Source of the DNA: Magnetococcales bacterium | GTDB taxonomy: Bacteria > Pseudomonadota > Magnetococcia > Magnetococcales > JADFYX01 | DNA: 64,000 bases | Direction of reading: 5' to 3' | Assembly (NCBI GenBank): GCA_015232405.1 | Contig: JADFZS010000008.1 | Location: forward strand, 1-64,000 | Part shown: positions 1-10,911 of the stretch, in pieces | How positions within the stretch are numbered: position 1 is the stretch's first letter | Layout of the letters: each line of letters opens with the position of its first letter | The notes under the pieces: model-generated | Seen by the model: only the letters and a program-made list of their open reading frames with translations | What the model was told of the DNA's origin: nothing | The model's database searches: none | Translations under genes and position numbers: made by a program

Positions 1-231
1 GATGATTTAAAGGTTGACCATTTTAATGGTCTTTCTGATCAATGGTTGGCAAAGCTCAAAAATGCAGCCCTTGCTGGTAATTTTAATTCCAGTATGGAAT
101 TAGTTGAGCAGCTACCCCAAACACAAAAAAAACTAGTCCCGATACTGCGATATTTAATAGATAATTTTCAATTTGAGGCGATTATCGAAAAGATAGAAAA
201 ATATCAAGATATCCGTAAGGACAATAGCTAA
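1..231 (+). CDS. C-terminal end of a hybrid histidine kinase (partial)
   Basis: An open frame runs in from the left edge of the window and stops at TAA 229-231, so only about the last 76 residues are visible. They form the helical tail that closes the other hybrid kinases here: a first part with GNF and SMELVEQL and a second with the signature [13 protein letters not shown], to be compared with FQFESALEKLQQL, YEFEKAAEIIHEL and [13 protein letters not shown] at the ends of the kinases at 19.0, 23.1 and 47.0 kb. In those proteins this tail follows an HPt domain. The stop lies one base before the ATG of the next kinase, so the two genes are very likely co-transcribed. A TTG at 46 is only an internal codon of this frame. 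The identification as a kinase tail is inferred from similarity to the neighbours; the catalytic part lies outside the window. Confidence 0.75.
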   Translation, partial: DDLKVDHFNGLSDQWLAKLKNAALAGNFNSSMELVEQLPQTQKKLVPILRYLIDNFQFEAIIEKIEKYQDIRKDNS

Positions 232-232
232 G

Positions 233-3200
233 ATGGGGAACTCAATGGAATGTATTTTGGTGGTTGATGATAATCTTGATAATCTGAAACTTTTGAAAAA
301 TGTTCTTATGGAACATGATTATCAGGTCAATTTTGCCAAAAATGGTACAAGTGCACTATTGGCCATAGAGGCAGAGCCACCAGACTTGATTTTATTAGAT
401 GTAAGAATGCCAGACATGGATGGTTATGAGGTATGTAAACGCCTAAAATCCATTCCTGAACTTTGCGATATCCCAATAATTTTTATTAGTGGTCAACATG
501 AGCTGAGTGAAAAAATAAAGGCATTTTCCATTGGTGGGGTGGACTATCTGACCAAACCTTTTGAACTTGAAGAGGTACTGGCTCGGGTAAAAACCCACTT
601 AACCATCAACTCTTTAAAAAAACAGCTACTAAAAGCAAATGAGGAGCTAGAAGAGAAGATACTTATCCGCACAAAAGAGCTGCAAGTCAGCGAGGAGTTG
701 TTTCGCTCCATAAGTGAATCGGCTTCTGATGGTATTATAGTATGCGACAACAGTGGCTTAATCACCATGTGGAATGGTGGGGCCAAGCAGATGTTTGGCT
801 ATAATGAAGAGGAGGTAATAGGACAAAACATAACCACTCTAATGCCTGAAAGATACAAAGAGGCCCATAAAAAAGGCATGGAGAGAATGCAAAAAAACAA
901 AAGCCTTAACTGGGCTTCAGATAGAATTTTAAAGGTGTTTGGACTGTGTAAGGACGGTACTGAATTCCCCTTGGAACTATCTCTAGCTACCTGGACCCAA
1001 GATCAAGAGGTTTTTTTCTCTGCCATCGCCAGAGACATCACTGAACGCATTCACAATGAAAAGTCTTTGATAGAGTCTGAAGAACGAAACCGACAGATAT
1101 TAAACTCAGTAGGAGATGGTATATTTGGTCTGGATATGGATGGCAGAACTACATTTATAAATTCAGCTGGGTGTAACATGCTCGGTTGGCAAGCCTACGA
1201 ACTTATTGGCAAACGTCAACACAATATTATGCACCACACCCGTGCAAACGGTGAGAGATATCCTGCTAAAGAGTGTCACATTTATTCAGTTTTAAAAGAT
1301 GGACAGATACACAACGCTGAAGATGAACTTTTTTGGCGTAAAGATGGCAGCAGTTTTCCCGTTGAATATCTTAGCAACCCTATAATAAAGGATAACAAGA
1401 TTACCGGTGCTGTTGTGGTGTTCCGGGATATTACTGAGCGCAAAAGAACCCAACAGCAGACACAACGTTTGCTAAACTCAAGGGCAGTAATAAGCAACCT
1501 TTTGCAGTTGGGCTTAAAATCCATGGATCGCAACAAAATGATGGATGAGGCACTGGGACTTTTATTAACTGTCCCCTGGCTATCTACCAGAGGCACAGGA
1601 GCTATTTTTCTTATCGATCAAGATACCAATGAACTTCGCATTGCTGCATATCGGGGGCTACCTGACGTTCTTTTGCAAAAGTGTAATGTTGTTCCTATCG
1701 GTCACTGTTTATGTGGTTTGGCAGCGGAAAAAAAGAAGATTATTTTTTCTGACCATATCGACAACCGCCATTCAACCATATATCCAAACATGATACCCCA
1801 TGGCCATTATGTAGTCCCAATTCTAGCTGAAGATCGTTTATTGGGGGTGGTCAATATCTATTTAAATGATGGTCATATTAGAAAGAGTGAAGATGAGAGT
1901 TTTCTCTTTACCTTTGCTGCTACTTTAGCAGGTATTATCGAGAGAAGATCTGCAGAAAGAGAGAGGGTAAAAAACAAACTGGCCTCCCAGGCCAAAAGTG
2001 AATTTCTTGCCAATATGAGCCATGAAATTCGTACCCCCATGAACGCCGTTATCGGTTTTGCAAACCTTGCTCTAGAGAGCGAGTTAACACCAAAAACCAG
2101 AGACTATCTGACAAAAATTTCTGAAGCATCATACTCTTTGTTGCGGATTATCAATGACATTCTAGATTTTTCTAAAATTGAAGCCGGCAAGCTTGATTTA
2201 GAGGAGAACAATTTTCTGGTAAGGACTGTCTTTGATCATATTTCAAGTATATTTAGAATAAGTACCCAAGAGAAGAATGTTGAACTTATTTTAAGCTACT
2301 CATCCCAGTGTATGCACGTACTTGTTGGTGACTCCCTGCGCTTGGAACAGGTTTTAAGAAACCTTGTTGGTAACGCCGTTAAATTTACTGATAGTGGCGA
2401 AATAGAGCTTCGAGTCGAGACAATTGAGGCGACAGAGCAAAAAGTAGAGGTGGAGTTTTCCGTCCGTGATACTGGTATTGGCATGAGTAAAGAACAGGCA
2501 TCACGGTTATTCGTTCCATTTTCCCAAGCTGACAGTTCAACAACCAGAAGATATGGTGGAACAGGGTTGGGGCTGGCAATTTCTCGCCGTATTGTAGAGT
2601 TGATGGGTGGTAAAATTTGGCTAGAGAGTGAACCTAAAAAAGGCAGTACTTTTTATTTTACAAGTGTATTTGGCAGATCTCCTGAAGAGGAGAGCAGTGA
2701 AGATCTAGTACCACCTGCTGAGTTGTGTTATTTAAAAGCGTTGGTGATTGATGATAACCATGCCACAAGAAATGCACTCAAGGAGATGCTTAATCTCTTC
2801 ACTTATACAGCTGTTTTGGCAGAATCTTTACAAGAGGCAGAATTTGAAGTGATAAAGGCAATTGAGACCGGAGAGCCTTTCCATGTTCTGCTGGTTGATT
2901 TACAAATGCAAGAAAATGATGGCATTGAAATCACCAATAAAATTCTAAAACTCACATCACAATATAAGGATATTACGCCGCCAAAAACAGTTCTGCTGAC
3001 TATGAAGGATGAGTTTTTAAAATCCCAACTACAATATGAAAATGTTGCTGTTGATAGCTATCTGACAAAACCCATAAATTGCTCCCTTCTTTTTGATACA
3101 ATTATGGAGCTGTTTGATTCCAATGTAGTTAGGCCCGGCAAAAAACAAACTACCTATGATACAATATTAGCAAGAAACAAAATTGGTGGTGCTAGAGTCT

Positions 3201-4279
3201 TACTAGTAGAAGACATTGCAATCAATTTGCAGGTAGCAGGAGAGATATTGGATGGTGCTGGTGTGGTTGTGGTAGTTGCAAGAAATGGCCTTGAAGCTAT
3301 TGAGATGGTGCAACAATCACAATTTGATGCTGTGTTGATGGATATCCAAATGCCAAGAATGGATGGTTATATGGCAACCAAAGAGATAAGAAAACTGTTT
3401 ACCAAAGATAAACTACCAATTATTGCTATGACAGCCCATGCCATGATGGGAGACAGGGAAAAATGTTTAACGGTAGGTATGAACGACCATATATCCAAAC
3501 CAATTGATCAAAACAAACTTTTATCAGCTTTGATGCACTGGATAACCCCAAAAAAAGGAGAGAAAACTACAACAAAAAAAGCTACTGACACACAGAATGG
3601 TGAAAAGCAAGTTGCCGAGTCGGAAAAATTGCCGGATAAACTAGAAGGCATTGATATTGGTTCTGCCTTAAAACGGGTAAACAACAGCCATAAAATATTC
3701 AAGTCCATCCTATTGAGTTTCCATAGAGATTTTTCTTTAGCTGCCGATGATATTTTAGCTGCCATCAATGCTCAAAATATCGATAGCGCCAGAAGCATTG
3801 CCCACTCTGTAAAAGGCGGTGCTGGCAACTTGTCAGCTAATGGATTATACAATACTACTTTCGCCCTTGAAAAAGCTCTGAGAGAAGAAAAAATGGGGGA
3901 GATTACAACACTTCACAAAGAGTTTGAAAAAAAATTAATTGAGGTGTTACAATCAATAGAACCTATAATAATTGCAGAGAAACAAAAAAGTAGCTCGTTA
4001 ATTAAAGAGGCCGCTAAAAAAGGTTCTGCTTCGTTGGATATGTCTGAGATACTACCTTTAATGCAGGAGTTGGCAAAACTACTTAAAACCACAAATATTA
4101 AATCCCAAAACACCTTTGAAGCATTAAAGCCTCTATTATTTCAATCAAACAGACCGGAGATTATCACGCAGGTGCAAAATATTGGGGAACATCTAGATGT
4201 TTATGCCTTTAAAAAAGCATTTGTTTCACTAGATAAATTGGCAGCAACATTGAATGTTTCACTAAAAAAGGATGAGTGA
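233..4279 (+). CDS. Hybrid sensor histidine kinase REC-PAS-PAS-GAF-HisKA-HATPase-REC-REC-HPt
   Basis: A cytosolic phosphorelay kinase of 1348 residues with no membrane segment. Domains in order: receiver (about 6-122, phospho-acceptor D56 in LLDVRMP), short coiled coil, two PAS domains (about 160-415), GAF (about 430-580), HisKA with H597 in SHEIRTP, HATPase with DTGIGM and GGTGLGL, a receiver with D889, a receiver with D1037 in MDIQMP, HPt with H1191 in [10 protein letters not shown], and the helical tail shared by kinases of this window. The expected flow is H597 to D1037 to H1191 and on to a separate receiver, most simply the REC-HD-GYP protein that starts in its stop codon. A GTAAGGA stretch at about 214-220 can serve ATG 233; a second ATG at 245 with GGGGAA upstream is an alternative start and costs only four residues. 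The signal sensed by the PAS and GAF domains cannot be read from the sequence. Confidence 0.93.
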   Translation: MGNSMECILVVDDNLDNLKLLKNVLMEHDYQVNFAKNGTSALLAIEAEPPDLILLDVRMPDMDGYEVCKRLKSIPELCDIPIIFISGQHELSEKIKAFSIGGVDYLTKPFELEEVLARVKTHLTINSLKKQLLKANEELEEKILIRTKELQVSEELFRSISESASDGIIVCDNSGLITMWNGGAKQMFGYNEEEVIGQNITTLMPERYKEAHKKGMERMQKNKSLNWASDRILKVFGLCKDGTEFPLELSLATWTQDQEVFFSAIARDITERIHNEKSLIESEERNRQILNSVGDGIFGLDMDGRTTFINSAGCNMLGWQAYELIGKRQHNIMHHTRANGERYPAKECHIYSVLKDGQIHNAEDELFWRKDGSSFPVEYLSNPIIKDNKITGAVVVFRDITERKRTQQQTQRLLNSRAVISNLLQLGLKSMDRNKMMDEALGLLLTVPWLSTRGTGAIFLIDQDTNELRIAAYRGLPDVLLQKCNVVPIGHCLCGLAAEKKKIIFSDHIDNRHSTIYPNMIPHGHYVVPILAEDRLLGVVNIYLNDGHIRKSEDESFLFTFAATLAGIIERRSAERERVKNKLASQAKSEFLANMSHEIRTPMNAVIGFANLALESELTPKTRDYLTKISEASYSLLRIINDILDFSKIEAGKLDLEENNFLVRTVFDHISSIFRISTQEKNVELILSYSSQCMHVLVGDSLRLEQVLRNLVGNAVKFTDSGEIELRVETIEATEQKVEVEFSVRDTGIGMSKEQASRLFVPFSQADSSTTRRYGGTGLGLAISRRIVELMGGKIWLESEPKKGSTFYFTSVFGRSPEEESSEDLVPPAELCYLKALVIDDNHATRNALKEMLNLFTYTAVLAESLQEAEFEVIKAIETGEPFHVLLVDLQMQENDGIEITNKILKLTSQYKDITPPKTVLLTMKDEFLKSQLQYENVAVDSYLTKPINCSLLFDTIMELFDSNVVRPGKKQTTYDTILARNKIGGARVLLVEDIAINLQVAGEILDGAGVVVVVARNGLEAIEMVQQSQFDAVLMDIQMPRMDGYMATKEIRKLFTKDKLPIIAMTAHAMMGDREKCLTVGMNDHISKPIDQNKLLSALMHWITPKKGEKTTTKKATDTQNGEKQVAESEKLPDKLEGIDIGSALKRVNNSHKIFKSILLSFHRDFSLAADDILAAINAQNIDSARSIAHSVKGGAGNLSANGLYNTTFALEKALREEKMGEITTLHKEFEKKLIEVLQSIEPIIIAEKQKSSSLIKEAAKKGSASLDMSEILPLMQELAKLLKTTNIKSQNTFEALKPLLFQSNRPEIITQVQNIGEHLDVYAFKKAFVSLDKLAATLNVSLKKDE

Positions 4280-5373
4280 TGGCAACATACAGTGAAAGAC
4301 AGAATATTCTGATAGTTGACGATATTTCAGGCAATATCAAGATACTGCAAGCCATTCTTTCGGAACAATATGAGCTGTTTGTTGCGACAAACGGTCAAGA
4401 CGCCATGGAGATAGCTCTAGCAGAACCGATAGATATCATATTGCTTGATATAATTATGCCAGAATTGGACGGTTTTGAGGTTTGCCGACGACTAAAAAGT
4501 GACAACAAAACCAAACATATACCTGTTATATTTCTAACTGGTGAAGACCGGGTACAAGATGAGGTAAAAGGTTTAAAACTAGGAGCCGCAGATTTTATTC
4601 TTAAACCCATCGAACCCCTTATTGTTAGAGCGCGTATTCAGACCCAGATAACATTGATTCAGGCAAGAAAAACCCTGATAGAGCAAAATGCACATCTAGA
4701 ACATGTTGTTGAGGATAGAACAAATCAGTTACTCACCTTGCAAGATGCGGCAATGGTGGCTATGGGAGCCTTGGCAGAGACCCGTGATCCTGAAACAGGA
4801 AACCATATCCGCAGAACACAATTTTATGTTAAAGCTCTGGCAATACAGTTGCGGGACCATGACCGTTTTCGTGATTTTTTATCAACAGAGGCAATTGAAC
4901 TACTCCACAAATCTGCCCCTCTTCATGATATAGGCAAGGTTGGAGTACCAGACCGGATTTTGCTCAAACCGGGAAAACTAACTGCAGAAGAGTTTGAAGA
5001 GATAAAAAAACATCCCATAATCGGTTATGAAGCCATTTTACAGGCTGAAAAAATGTTAAACTCAACCCAGTCTCACTTTCTCAAGTTTGGCCGTGATATC
5101 ATACTCCACCATCATGAAAAGTGGGATGGTACGGGATATCCTCACCAGCTTAGTGGTGATGATATTCCCATACCAGCCAGGCTTATGACCTTGGCGGATG
5201 TCTATGATGCTCTAATTAGCAAACGAGTTTATAAATCATCTCTGACCCACGATGAAACCACAGCCATTATTGTTAAAGATAAAAATGTGATGTTTGACCC
5301 TGATATTGTCGAGGCTTTTTTACAAGTTGAAGGACAATTCAGGGAAATTGCAGAAAAATTTGCTGATCATTAA
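4279..5373 (+). CDS. Response regulator with HD-GYP domain (cyclic-di-GMP phosphodiesterase)
   Basis: 364 residues: an N-terminal receiver (ILIVDD, LLDIIMP phospho-acceptor, K in ILKPIEP), a linker helix and an HD-GYP domain. The HD-GYP domain keeps HDIGK and the HHEKWDGTGYP block plus DVYDAL, so it should hydrolyse c-di-GMP to pGpG or GMP in the cytosol, as RpfG-type proteins do. Start: a GTG at 4276 is possible, but ATG 4279 overlaps the kinase stop as TGATG, the usual mark of translational coupling, and is preferred. The kinase directly upstream is the likely phosphodonor, through its HPt domain. The pair has the same design as the 47.0-kb kinase with the REC-HD-GYP protein at 53.6 kb. Confidence 0.93.
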   Translation: MATYSERQNILIVDDISGNIKILQAILSEQYELFVATNGQDAMEIALAEPIDIILLDIIMPELDGFEVCRRLKSDNKTKHIPVIFLTGEDRVQDEVKGLKLGAADFILKPIEPLIVRARIQTQITLIQARKTLIEQNAHLEHVVEDRTNQLLTLQDAAMVAMGALAETRDPETGNHIRRTQFYVKALAIQLRDHDRFRDFLSTEAIELLHKSAPLHDIGKVGVPDRILLKPGKLTAEEFEEIKKHPIIGYEAILQAEKMLNSTQSHFLKFGRDIILHHHEKWDGTGYPHQLSGDDIPIPARLMTLADVYDALISKRVYKSSLTHDETTAIIVKDKNVMFDPDIVEAFLQVEGQFREIAEKFADH

Positions 5374-5422
5374 ACAGTTAACTATGATAGTCTTGTAGTT
5401 AGGGCGGTGACATATGGTTTTT

Positions 5423-5451
5423 TTGTTACACTACAAAATAAACCTTATAAA
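5423..5451 (+). promoter_or_regulatory. Predicted sigma-70 promoter of the 5541 kinase
   Basis: TTGTTA at 5423-5428 and TATAAA at 5446-5451 are separated by 17 bases, close to the TTGACA/TATAAT consensus. The pair lies about 90 bases before the ATG, and a good AAAGGA ribosome site follows just ahead of the start. Prediction by inspection only. Confidence 0.45.
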
Positions 5452-5540
5452 TACACATGCTTTATCACCATGAACCAACCATCCTAACAAGCAGAACATA
5501 GGGCTACAACCGGAAATTTCACTAAAGGAAAACCGGTACA

Positions 5541-8500
5541 ATGGATAATGAGCTTAACAAAACTTTTAAGAGTTATATTGCTCGCCGCCTGCTAATTGCG
5601 GTGGTTCTAATGAGTTCAGCAATTACAGTGGTTACCACTGGTTGGCAGTTGTATGGTGACTATAAAATCGGCATCAGTGAAATTGAGAAAAATTTTTCAA
5701 TTATCAAAAAAAACCATATCAAACCTCTGGCAAATAGTCTTAAAGGTACAGATTCAACACAAATAAGCTCACAATTAGAACTTATCCTCACCCTTCGGGA
5801 TATGGAACATTTAACAGTTATAACCCCTGATAAAAACCCATGGTCAGTTGGGGTAAACAGCTCTGGCAACACATTAAAAAAATCTTTTTCCATTAGCTAT
5901 TTAGATCATGAAAACAATCAAAAAACAGGCCAACTACATGCAATAGCCACTCTTGATAATCTCTATAACCGTTTAAAAGACAAGGTATTTACAATATTAA
6001 TCAGCAACGGTGTCAAAACATTTATCGTCTCTGGCTTTATTCTGTTTCTGTTTAACCTGATGGTTACCAGGCATCTAAAAAAACTAGCTCAACATGTAAC
6101 CAGCATTGACTTGAAAAAGACTATGCCCCCCCTTAGTTGGGACAAAAAAGATAAAAGCAAACAGCATCATGATGAGTTGGACCATGTCGCTTATGCCATC
6201 AACAGGATGCAGGATAACCTTAAACAATCTGTGGTCAAACTCCGTGATAGCGAAAAATACAACAGAACACTTTTTGAACAATCTCCCATCGGTCTGGCCC
6301 TCTGCACCATGGATGGAAAATTAATATATAACAACCAAGCATATGCCGATATCATAGGTCGCACTGTTGAGGAGACAAACCAACTGACTTACTGGGAGAT
6401 AACCCCTAAAAAATATTATAAAGATGAAGAAAAACAGCTAGAAAGCCTTAAAAAAACACTGAGCTATGGCCCTTACGAAAAAGAGTATATCCATAAAAAA
6501 GGCCATCTTGTTCCGGTACGTCTTTCGGGAACAATATTACGACAAAATGAGGAAGATTATATCTGGTCATCAGTTGAAGATATTTCCAAGATAAAAGAGG
6601 ATGAAGACAAGTTACAAATGTTGGTTAATAGGCATCAAGCCATTATTTCAACTACACAAGATGGTTTCTGGGTCACTGATATCGATGGTAAAATTGTAGA
6701 GGTAAATGACACCTATTGTCGCATGATAGGCTATAGCAGAGAAGAGCTTCTGACTATGGCAGTATCTGATCTGGATGCTATGGACTCCAAAGAGGAATTT
6801 ATAAAACATGTAAAACGTATTTTCAGCCAAGGTTCAGACCTATTTGAAACCAACCATAGATGTAAAGATGGAGAGCTGATCAATATCGAGGTTAGCGTAT
6901 CATTGACCGAACTTAGCAACGGCTCTTTTTTGTGTGCATTTCTCCGTGATATTTCTGAAAGACATAATCTTGAAAATCAGCTGAGACAGTCACAAAAAAT
7001 GGAAGCCATCGGTACTCTTACCGGTGGTATAGCCCACGATTTCAACAATATTCTTGCAATTATACTTGGCAATATAGAGCTTACTAAAATTGGTATCGGT
7101 GATGAAAATACCAGGCTGGACAACATACAGGAGGCAACTGTTCGAGGAAAAAATCTGGTCAATCAGCTTATGACGTTCAGCCGTCATACTGCCTCCCCAA
7201 AAACGGCAATCAATCCGTTACCAATATTCAAAGAGGTTAGCAAATTTATCCGTTCTACTATTCCATCATCCATAGAGATAAAAGAGAACCTAGACCATAA
7301 AAATGCGAGGATCATGGCAGACAGTACACAGCTACGTCATATTATGATAAATCTCTGCTCCAACGCTGCGCAAGCAATGGGTGAAAAAGGTGGCTTATTA
7401 GAAATCAGCCTCCATAACATAGCCAGAGAGCAAATTAAAAACGAACAACTTGGCAGAGACTCTGACAACTATTTGCAGTTGGTAATCAAAGACAACGGCC
7501 TTGGCATGAGCCAAGAGATACAAGAGAGAATTTTTGAACCATTTTTTACCACACAAAGTAAAGAAAAAGGGGCAGGCCTGGGACTTTCAGTTGTGCATGG
7601 TGCTGTACAAGAGTGCAATGGCGCAATAGAGTTGGAAAGCAAACCGGAGGTTGGAACCACATTTAAACTCTATTTTCCAATTGTTGATTATGAAGCAGAG
7701 CAAGATGAAGATATCAAACAGGTGAACCCTAAAGAAAAAGGTGGTGGTTATATACTTTTTGTGGATGATGAAGTTGGTCTTGTTGATGTCGGCAAGCAGA
7801 TGCTGACAGCTCTTGGTTATAAAACAGATCCCTATACAGATTCACAAAAAGCTTTGCAAATGTTTAAAAACAACCCTGAAAAATATGATGTGGTAATAAC
7901 AGATCAAGTGATGCCCAACATGACAGGTACTATACTTGCCAAGGAGATTCATAAATCAAGACCGGATATACCAATATTTCTGTGTACCGGATATAGCGAG
8001 ATGATTACAGAGACTAATGCAGCTAAAAGTGGCTTTACCAAATATTTCCAAAAACCGGTTTCTCTAAATGATTTTGCCACGGCTCTAAAGGATTATATCA
8101 TCCCTCAGAATGCGCAAAATACAAAACCCCAATCTGCCAAGGCACAAATAGAAGACAACCCAAAAAGTGAAGATGCTAAACCCATTGAGGAGAATATTAA
8201 AAACAGTACTGATGCTATACATGTACTGTTGATTGATGATGATAAATTTTTAACCATAATTTATGAAAAAGCCCTTAAAAAGTATGATAATGTAGTGGTT
8301 GATATTGCCCTTGACAGCCAGGAGGCACTAGAAATTTATAAAAACAACCATGAAAAATATGACCTGCTGATAGTTGACTATATGCTGCCCAATACTACAG
8401 GTATTGATTTGGCTGGGATGGTTAAGAAAATAGACAGTGAGCAAAATATAATTATCTGGTCCGGTCACTGTGATGATGAATTGATGCAAAAAGCAAAAGA

Positions 8501-8996
8501 TGCGGGTATTAACCAATGTCTGGAAAAACCATTTGGTTATGAAGATGGGGTTAACATTATCAAAAAAATATTGGCCCCATTCATGGAGCAAAAAAGCGGC
8601 AACATTATAAAGTCTAAAAAAGATCTGCGCATTTTATATGTTGATGACGAAGAGGCTCTGTTGCAAACAGTGGAGTTAAGGCTGCAGGTTAAAGGCTACA
8701 GAGGTTTTTTCTGTACAGTTGACCCTGAGGTAGCTCTTAATCGCTTTATAGAAGCTCCTGATGCATTTGATGTGGTTATTACAGATATGAACATGCCCAT
8801 AATGAATGGTCATGAGCTAGCGAAACAGATATTGAATATTCGCCCGGAAATTCCAATTTTTCTCTGTTCTGCAAGTTTTGAATATGATGATAGCATGGAG
8901 GTAAAGAGCGCCAAACTTCTTGAGATCATTCCCAAGCCTTCATCCTTTGAGGAGATAGAGGCTATTTTAGAAGGCGCTATCCCTAAAAGCTCTTAA
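5541..8996 (+). CDS. Membrane hybrid sensor kinase with HAMP, two PAS and three C-terminal receivers
   Basis: 1151 residues. Membrane segments at about 14-34 and 159-175 enclose a periplasmic sensor of about 120 residues; a HAMP domain follows (about 176-235), then two PAS domains (about 240-355 and 365-480). The HisKA domain carries H499 in the GIAHDFNNIL type of box, and the HATPase has NGLGM and AGLGLS motifs. Three receivers end the protein, with phospho-acceptors D788 (ITDQVMP), D946 (VDYMLP) and D1082 (ITDMNMP). Unlike the other hybrid kinases in the window it has no HPt domain and no helical tail, and its H-box belongs to another subfamily, so its output must leave through one of the receivers or an outside HPt protein. 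It stands alone: own promoter region upstream, hairpin downstream. Start is supported by AAAGGA about 12 bases before ATG. Confidence 0.92.
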   Translation: MDNELNKTFKSYIARRLLIAVVLMSSAITVVTTGWQLYGDYKIGISEIEKNFSIIKKNHIKPLANSLKGTDSTQISSQLELILTLRDMEHLTVITPDKNPWSVGVNSSGNTLKKSFSISYLDHENNQKTGQLHAIATLDNLYNRLKDKVFTILISNGVKTFIVSGFILFLFNLMVTRHLKKLAQHVTSIDLKKTMPPLSWDKKDKSKQHHDELDHVAYAINRMQDNLKQSVVKLRDSEKYNRTLFEQSPIGLALCTMDGKLIYNNQAYADIIGRTVEETNQLTYWEITPKKYYKDEEKQLESLKKTLSYGPYEKEYIHKKGHLVPVRLSGTILRQNEEDYIWSSVEDISKIKEDEDKLQMLVNRHQAIISTTQDGFWVTDIDGKIVEVNDTYCRMIGYSREELLTMAVSDLDAMDSKEEFIKHVKRIFSQGSDLFETNHRCKDGELINIEVSVSLTELSNGSFLCAFLRDISERHNLENQLRQSQKMEAIGTLTGGIAHDFNNILAIILGNIELTKIGIGDENTRLDNIQEATVRGKNLVNQLMTFSRHTASPKTAINPLPIFKEVSKFIRSTIPSSIEIKENLDHKNARIMADSTQLRHIMINLCSNAAQAMGEKGGLLEISLHNIAREQIKNEQLGRDSDNYLQLVIKDNGLGMSQEIQERIFEPFFTTQSKEKGAGLGLSVVHGAVQECNGAIELESKPEVGTTFKLYFPIVDYEAEQDEDIKQVNPKEKGGGYILFVDDEVGLVDVGKQMLTALGYKTDPYTDSQKALQMFKNNPEKYDVVITDQVMPNMTGTILAKEIHKSRPDIPIFLCTGYSEMITETNAAKSGFTKYFQKPVSLNDFATALKDYIIPQNAQNTKPQSAKAQIEDNPKSEDAKPIEENIKNSTDAIHVLLIDDDKFLTIIYEKALKKYDNVVVDIALDSQEALEIYKNNHEKYDLLIVDYMLPNTTGIDLAGMVKKIDSEQNIIIWSGHCDDELMQKAKDAGINQCLEKPFGYEDGVNIIKKILAPFMEQKSGNIIKSKKDLRILYVDDEEALLQTVELRLQVKGYRGFFCTVDPEVALNRFIEAPDAFDVVITDMNMPIMNGHELAKQILNIRPEIPIFLCSASFEYDDSMEVKSAKLLEIIPKPSSFEEIEAILEGAIPKSS

Positions 8997-9013
8997 AATT
9001 TGCACTTTTTTTT

Positions 9014-9057
9014 ATATACGAGCAGGTGTTCCAATACGCACCTGCTCGTATATTTTC
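9014..9057 (+). terminator. Hairpin terminator after the 5541 kinase
   Basis: A perfect 15-bp inverted repeat (9014-9028 with 9039-9053, core CGAGCAGGTG) with a 10-base loop, followed by TTT. It separates two convergent genes. The T run before the left arm is on the wrong side for the minus strand, so the hairpin best terminates plus-strand transcription, though it may also slow transcripts from the convergent gene. Confidence 0.7.
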
Positions 9058-9063
9058 ATACTG

Positions 9064-9441
9064 TTATGCCGCAATAGCATTGGGGGCATCAACAAATTTC
9101 GTACTCTCTTTTGTTTTGGCTTTTTGCTTGGCTTTGTCTTTTAAACCTAACTCAAGACGTTCATCAAGCCTGGTTAATGCCCAACCTGGATCGATATTTA
9201 CTAAAGAGCATATCCAATGGAACGCACCGGTTTCCATATTGGAGGAGTAGAACCATTTTTTAAGGGAGCGGTAGTCATTGCGAAAAATAGGATCTTCTAG
9301 AATTTGCGGGTCATCCTGACGAAATCGCTCCAGAGCAACTAGATCACGAATAGCCCTTTCCATAACAGCAATCCACAACTGTGTATCATTGTTATCATAC
9401 TCTTGCTGCCCAACCAATATCGAACTCCTGCTTGTCTCCAT
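9064..9441 (-). CDS. Small conserved-looking protein of unknown function
   Basis: 125 residues, no signal peptide or membrane segment. The pattern LWIAVMERAIRDL, then SLKKWFYSS, then FHWICSLVNIDPGWALTRL, followed by a lysine-rich tail, resembles small helical proteins (about 90-130 residues) found near phage or regulatory genes in alphaproteobacteria and relatives, which end in a block of the type FxxVCxLAGxDPxxVRxRL. I recognise only the pattern, not a named family, and no function is claimed. A clear AGAGGAAAA ribosome site precedes the ATG. The gene is convergent with the kinase on its left, and an 80-base gap separates it from the CheB-like gene on its right. Confidence 0.65.
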   Translation of the reverse strand: METSRSSILVGQQEYDNNDTQLWIAVMERAIRDLVALERFRQDDPQILEDPIFRNDYRSLKKWFYSSNMETGAFHWICSLVNIDPGWALTRLDERLELGLKDKAKQKAKTKESTKFVDAPNAIAA

Positions 9442-9523
9442 CGTTTTCCTCTTAAAAAAGATTTAGATGTTTAACCTAGATTTACCAGCAACTCTTTTAA
9501 TCTACTAAACCACATTTTTTATA

Positions 9524-10570
9524 CTATCTACTGCTGCCCAAATATGCCGCTATCTGCGCTACAGATAGATTTTGGGCCTCTGCATTGGCCTTTACAACAG
9601 CACTGGTCATTTCGTTAACCAAGCAACTCTCAGGGTCTTGCACCAATACAGTAAACCCCTCCTCGGTAAAAGCCAAGCTACCTTTTATACCATCGTCTCC
9701 ATGCCCTGAAAGAAGTACTCCAACTGGATTTTCTGCCTGTGAAGCCGCAGAAACAAAAAGTTGGTTGATGGATGGGTGTACTGTTATTCCCGGTTGAAAT
9801 ATGGTGTTGAAAACAAGTTGATTGGAACAGTTTTTTTTCAATACTCCATCGACGCTAGCTGGAATAAAAGTGATTGAATCATCCTTGATAACCTGACCAG
9901 TCACTCCTACCTTGATATTTTTACCTGTCTCCTCACTCAACTGCTCAATCAGGGGTGTGCTTACGCTATCATCCATCTGCAGGGCGACAACTATGGGAGC
10001 GTGAACATCCCCAATACTCTTCAAAAGGCTGGATAATACCCCTACTCCACCAGTTGAAACCCCTATCACAATTAGATCATAGGGTTTATGATCTGTTTTT
10101 ATACTCTCTAAACCGCTGTTATTAAGTTTTGCTACATCTAACAAATTGTTGCTTTGCTTGTAGTATGCTGGCAAACCACGACTACCCCAGTAGTGTATCT
10201 TTTCCAGAAACATCTCATGGGATTTTCCAATTTTGATTGTGTTTTGAAAAGTGGGCCAACCAAAATAATCTACGGCACCATACTCCAAAGACTTTAAAAA
10301 TCGGCTCTGTTTGTCTACATCCGATTCGCTGTGCAAAATAATAGGTAGAGGGGAGTAATCCATAACCCTCTTGATAATATCTGCAACCCCCCTATTGGCC
10401 TCCTCAATAGCGATTGTAATTAAATCGGGTTGTAGTTGTTCTATTGTCTCTATTGAAAATGAGTCGTAGCCCAAACTTGGTAGCAGTTTTATATCCGAAT
10501 CACCCACTAGGATCATACGAATAACTGCTTGTAGAAACCCCGGCTCATCTATAGGTAAAATTTTTATCAC
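9524..10570 (-). CDS. CheB-like protein with degenerate receiver and degenerate methylesterase domain
   Basis: 348 residues with the overall plan of chemotaxis methylesterase CheB: receiver-like part (1-120), linker, esterase-like part (about 163-345). True CheB removes methyl groups from chemoreceptors with a Ser-His-Asp triad and is switched on by receiver phosphorylation. Here the serine is present (S172 in GVSTGG) and the aspartate is present (D293 in GHGDDG), but the position of the catalytic histidine, QHM in CheB, reads LQM with Q198. In the receiver the phospho-acceptor of the TLDVEMP motif is A54 (TIAIEEA), and the acidic pair is IDE. The protein is therefore probably not a normal phospho-activated esterase and may bind or regulate instead. 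No che or mcp gene is in the window. Start is GTG 10570, with AAAGGTAGAG upstream. The loss of residues is read directly; loss of activity is inferred. Confidence 0.85.
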   Translation of the reverse strand: MIKILPIDEPGFLQAVIRMILVGDSDIKLLPSLGYDSFSIETIEQLQPDLITIAIEEANRGVADIIKRVMDYSPLPIILHSESDVDKQSRFLKSLEYGAVDYFGWPTFQNTIKIGKSHEMFLEKIHYWGSRGLPAYYKQSNNLLDVAKLNNSGLESIKTDHKPYDLIVIGVSTGGVGVLSSLLKSIGDVHAPIVVALQMDDSVSTPLIEQLSEETGKNIKVGVTGQVIKDDSITFIPASVDGVLKKNCSNQLVFNTIFQPGITVHPSINQLFVSAASQAENPVGVLLSGHGDDGIKGSLAFTEEGFTVLVQDPESCLVNEMTSAVVKANAEAQNLSVAQIAAYLGSSR

Positions 10571-10904
10571 TCTCTACCTTTAGCTATGAGACTCTATTTT
10601 CATGTTTGGGACTAAGCAGTATATCATCATTAAACTATCTGCAACAGCGTAAGACGCTCTATTGTTACCTCCACTCTCTGTTTTACCACTCCTCCCTTGC
10701 TCCCTATCACAGCACAATAACTGGCTATGGATAACGGGATTCATTATTTTTTGTTCCTTGGGATCATGGTTTATTAAATTTCTAAAAACTCTTCAATTAT
10801 TATAAATCGAACCAACCTGGATATTAACAACCAAAAAAAGACAATAAAGTGTATATATTGTCTGGTCTGTGTCTATGACACCAATGCAGATGTCCTATAT
10901 TCCT
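10571..10904. other. Gene-free leader region upstream of the CheB-like gene
   Basis: No gene with convincing composition. On the minus strand it is the upstream region of the CheB-like gene. It holds a 54-codon minus-strand frame (10744 to 10580) that stops just before the CheB-like ribosome site, but its composition is unlike a protein. There is also a small palindrome, GTGTC..GACAC, near 10870-10882. Confidence 0.4.
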
Positions 10905-10911
10905 GATTAGG

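Noticed and set aside
10580-10744. 54-codon minus-strand frame ending just before the CheB-like ribosome site
   Set aside because: An AAGGA precedes it, but the composition (CCDREQGRSGKTESGG) is not protein-like; kept only as a remark.
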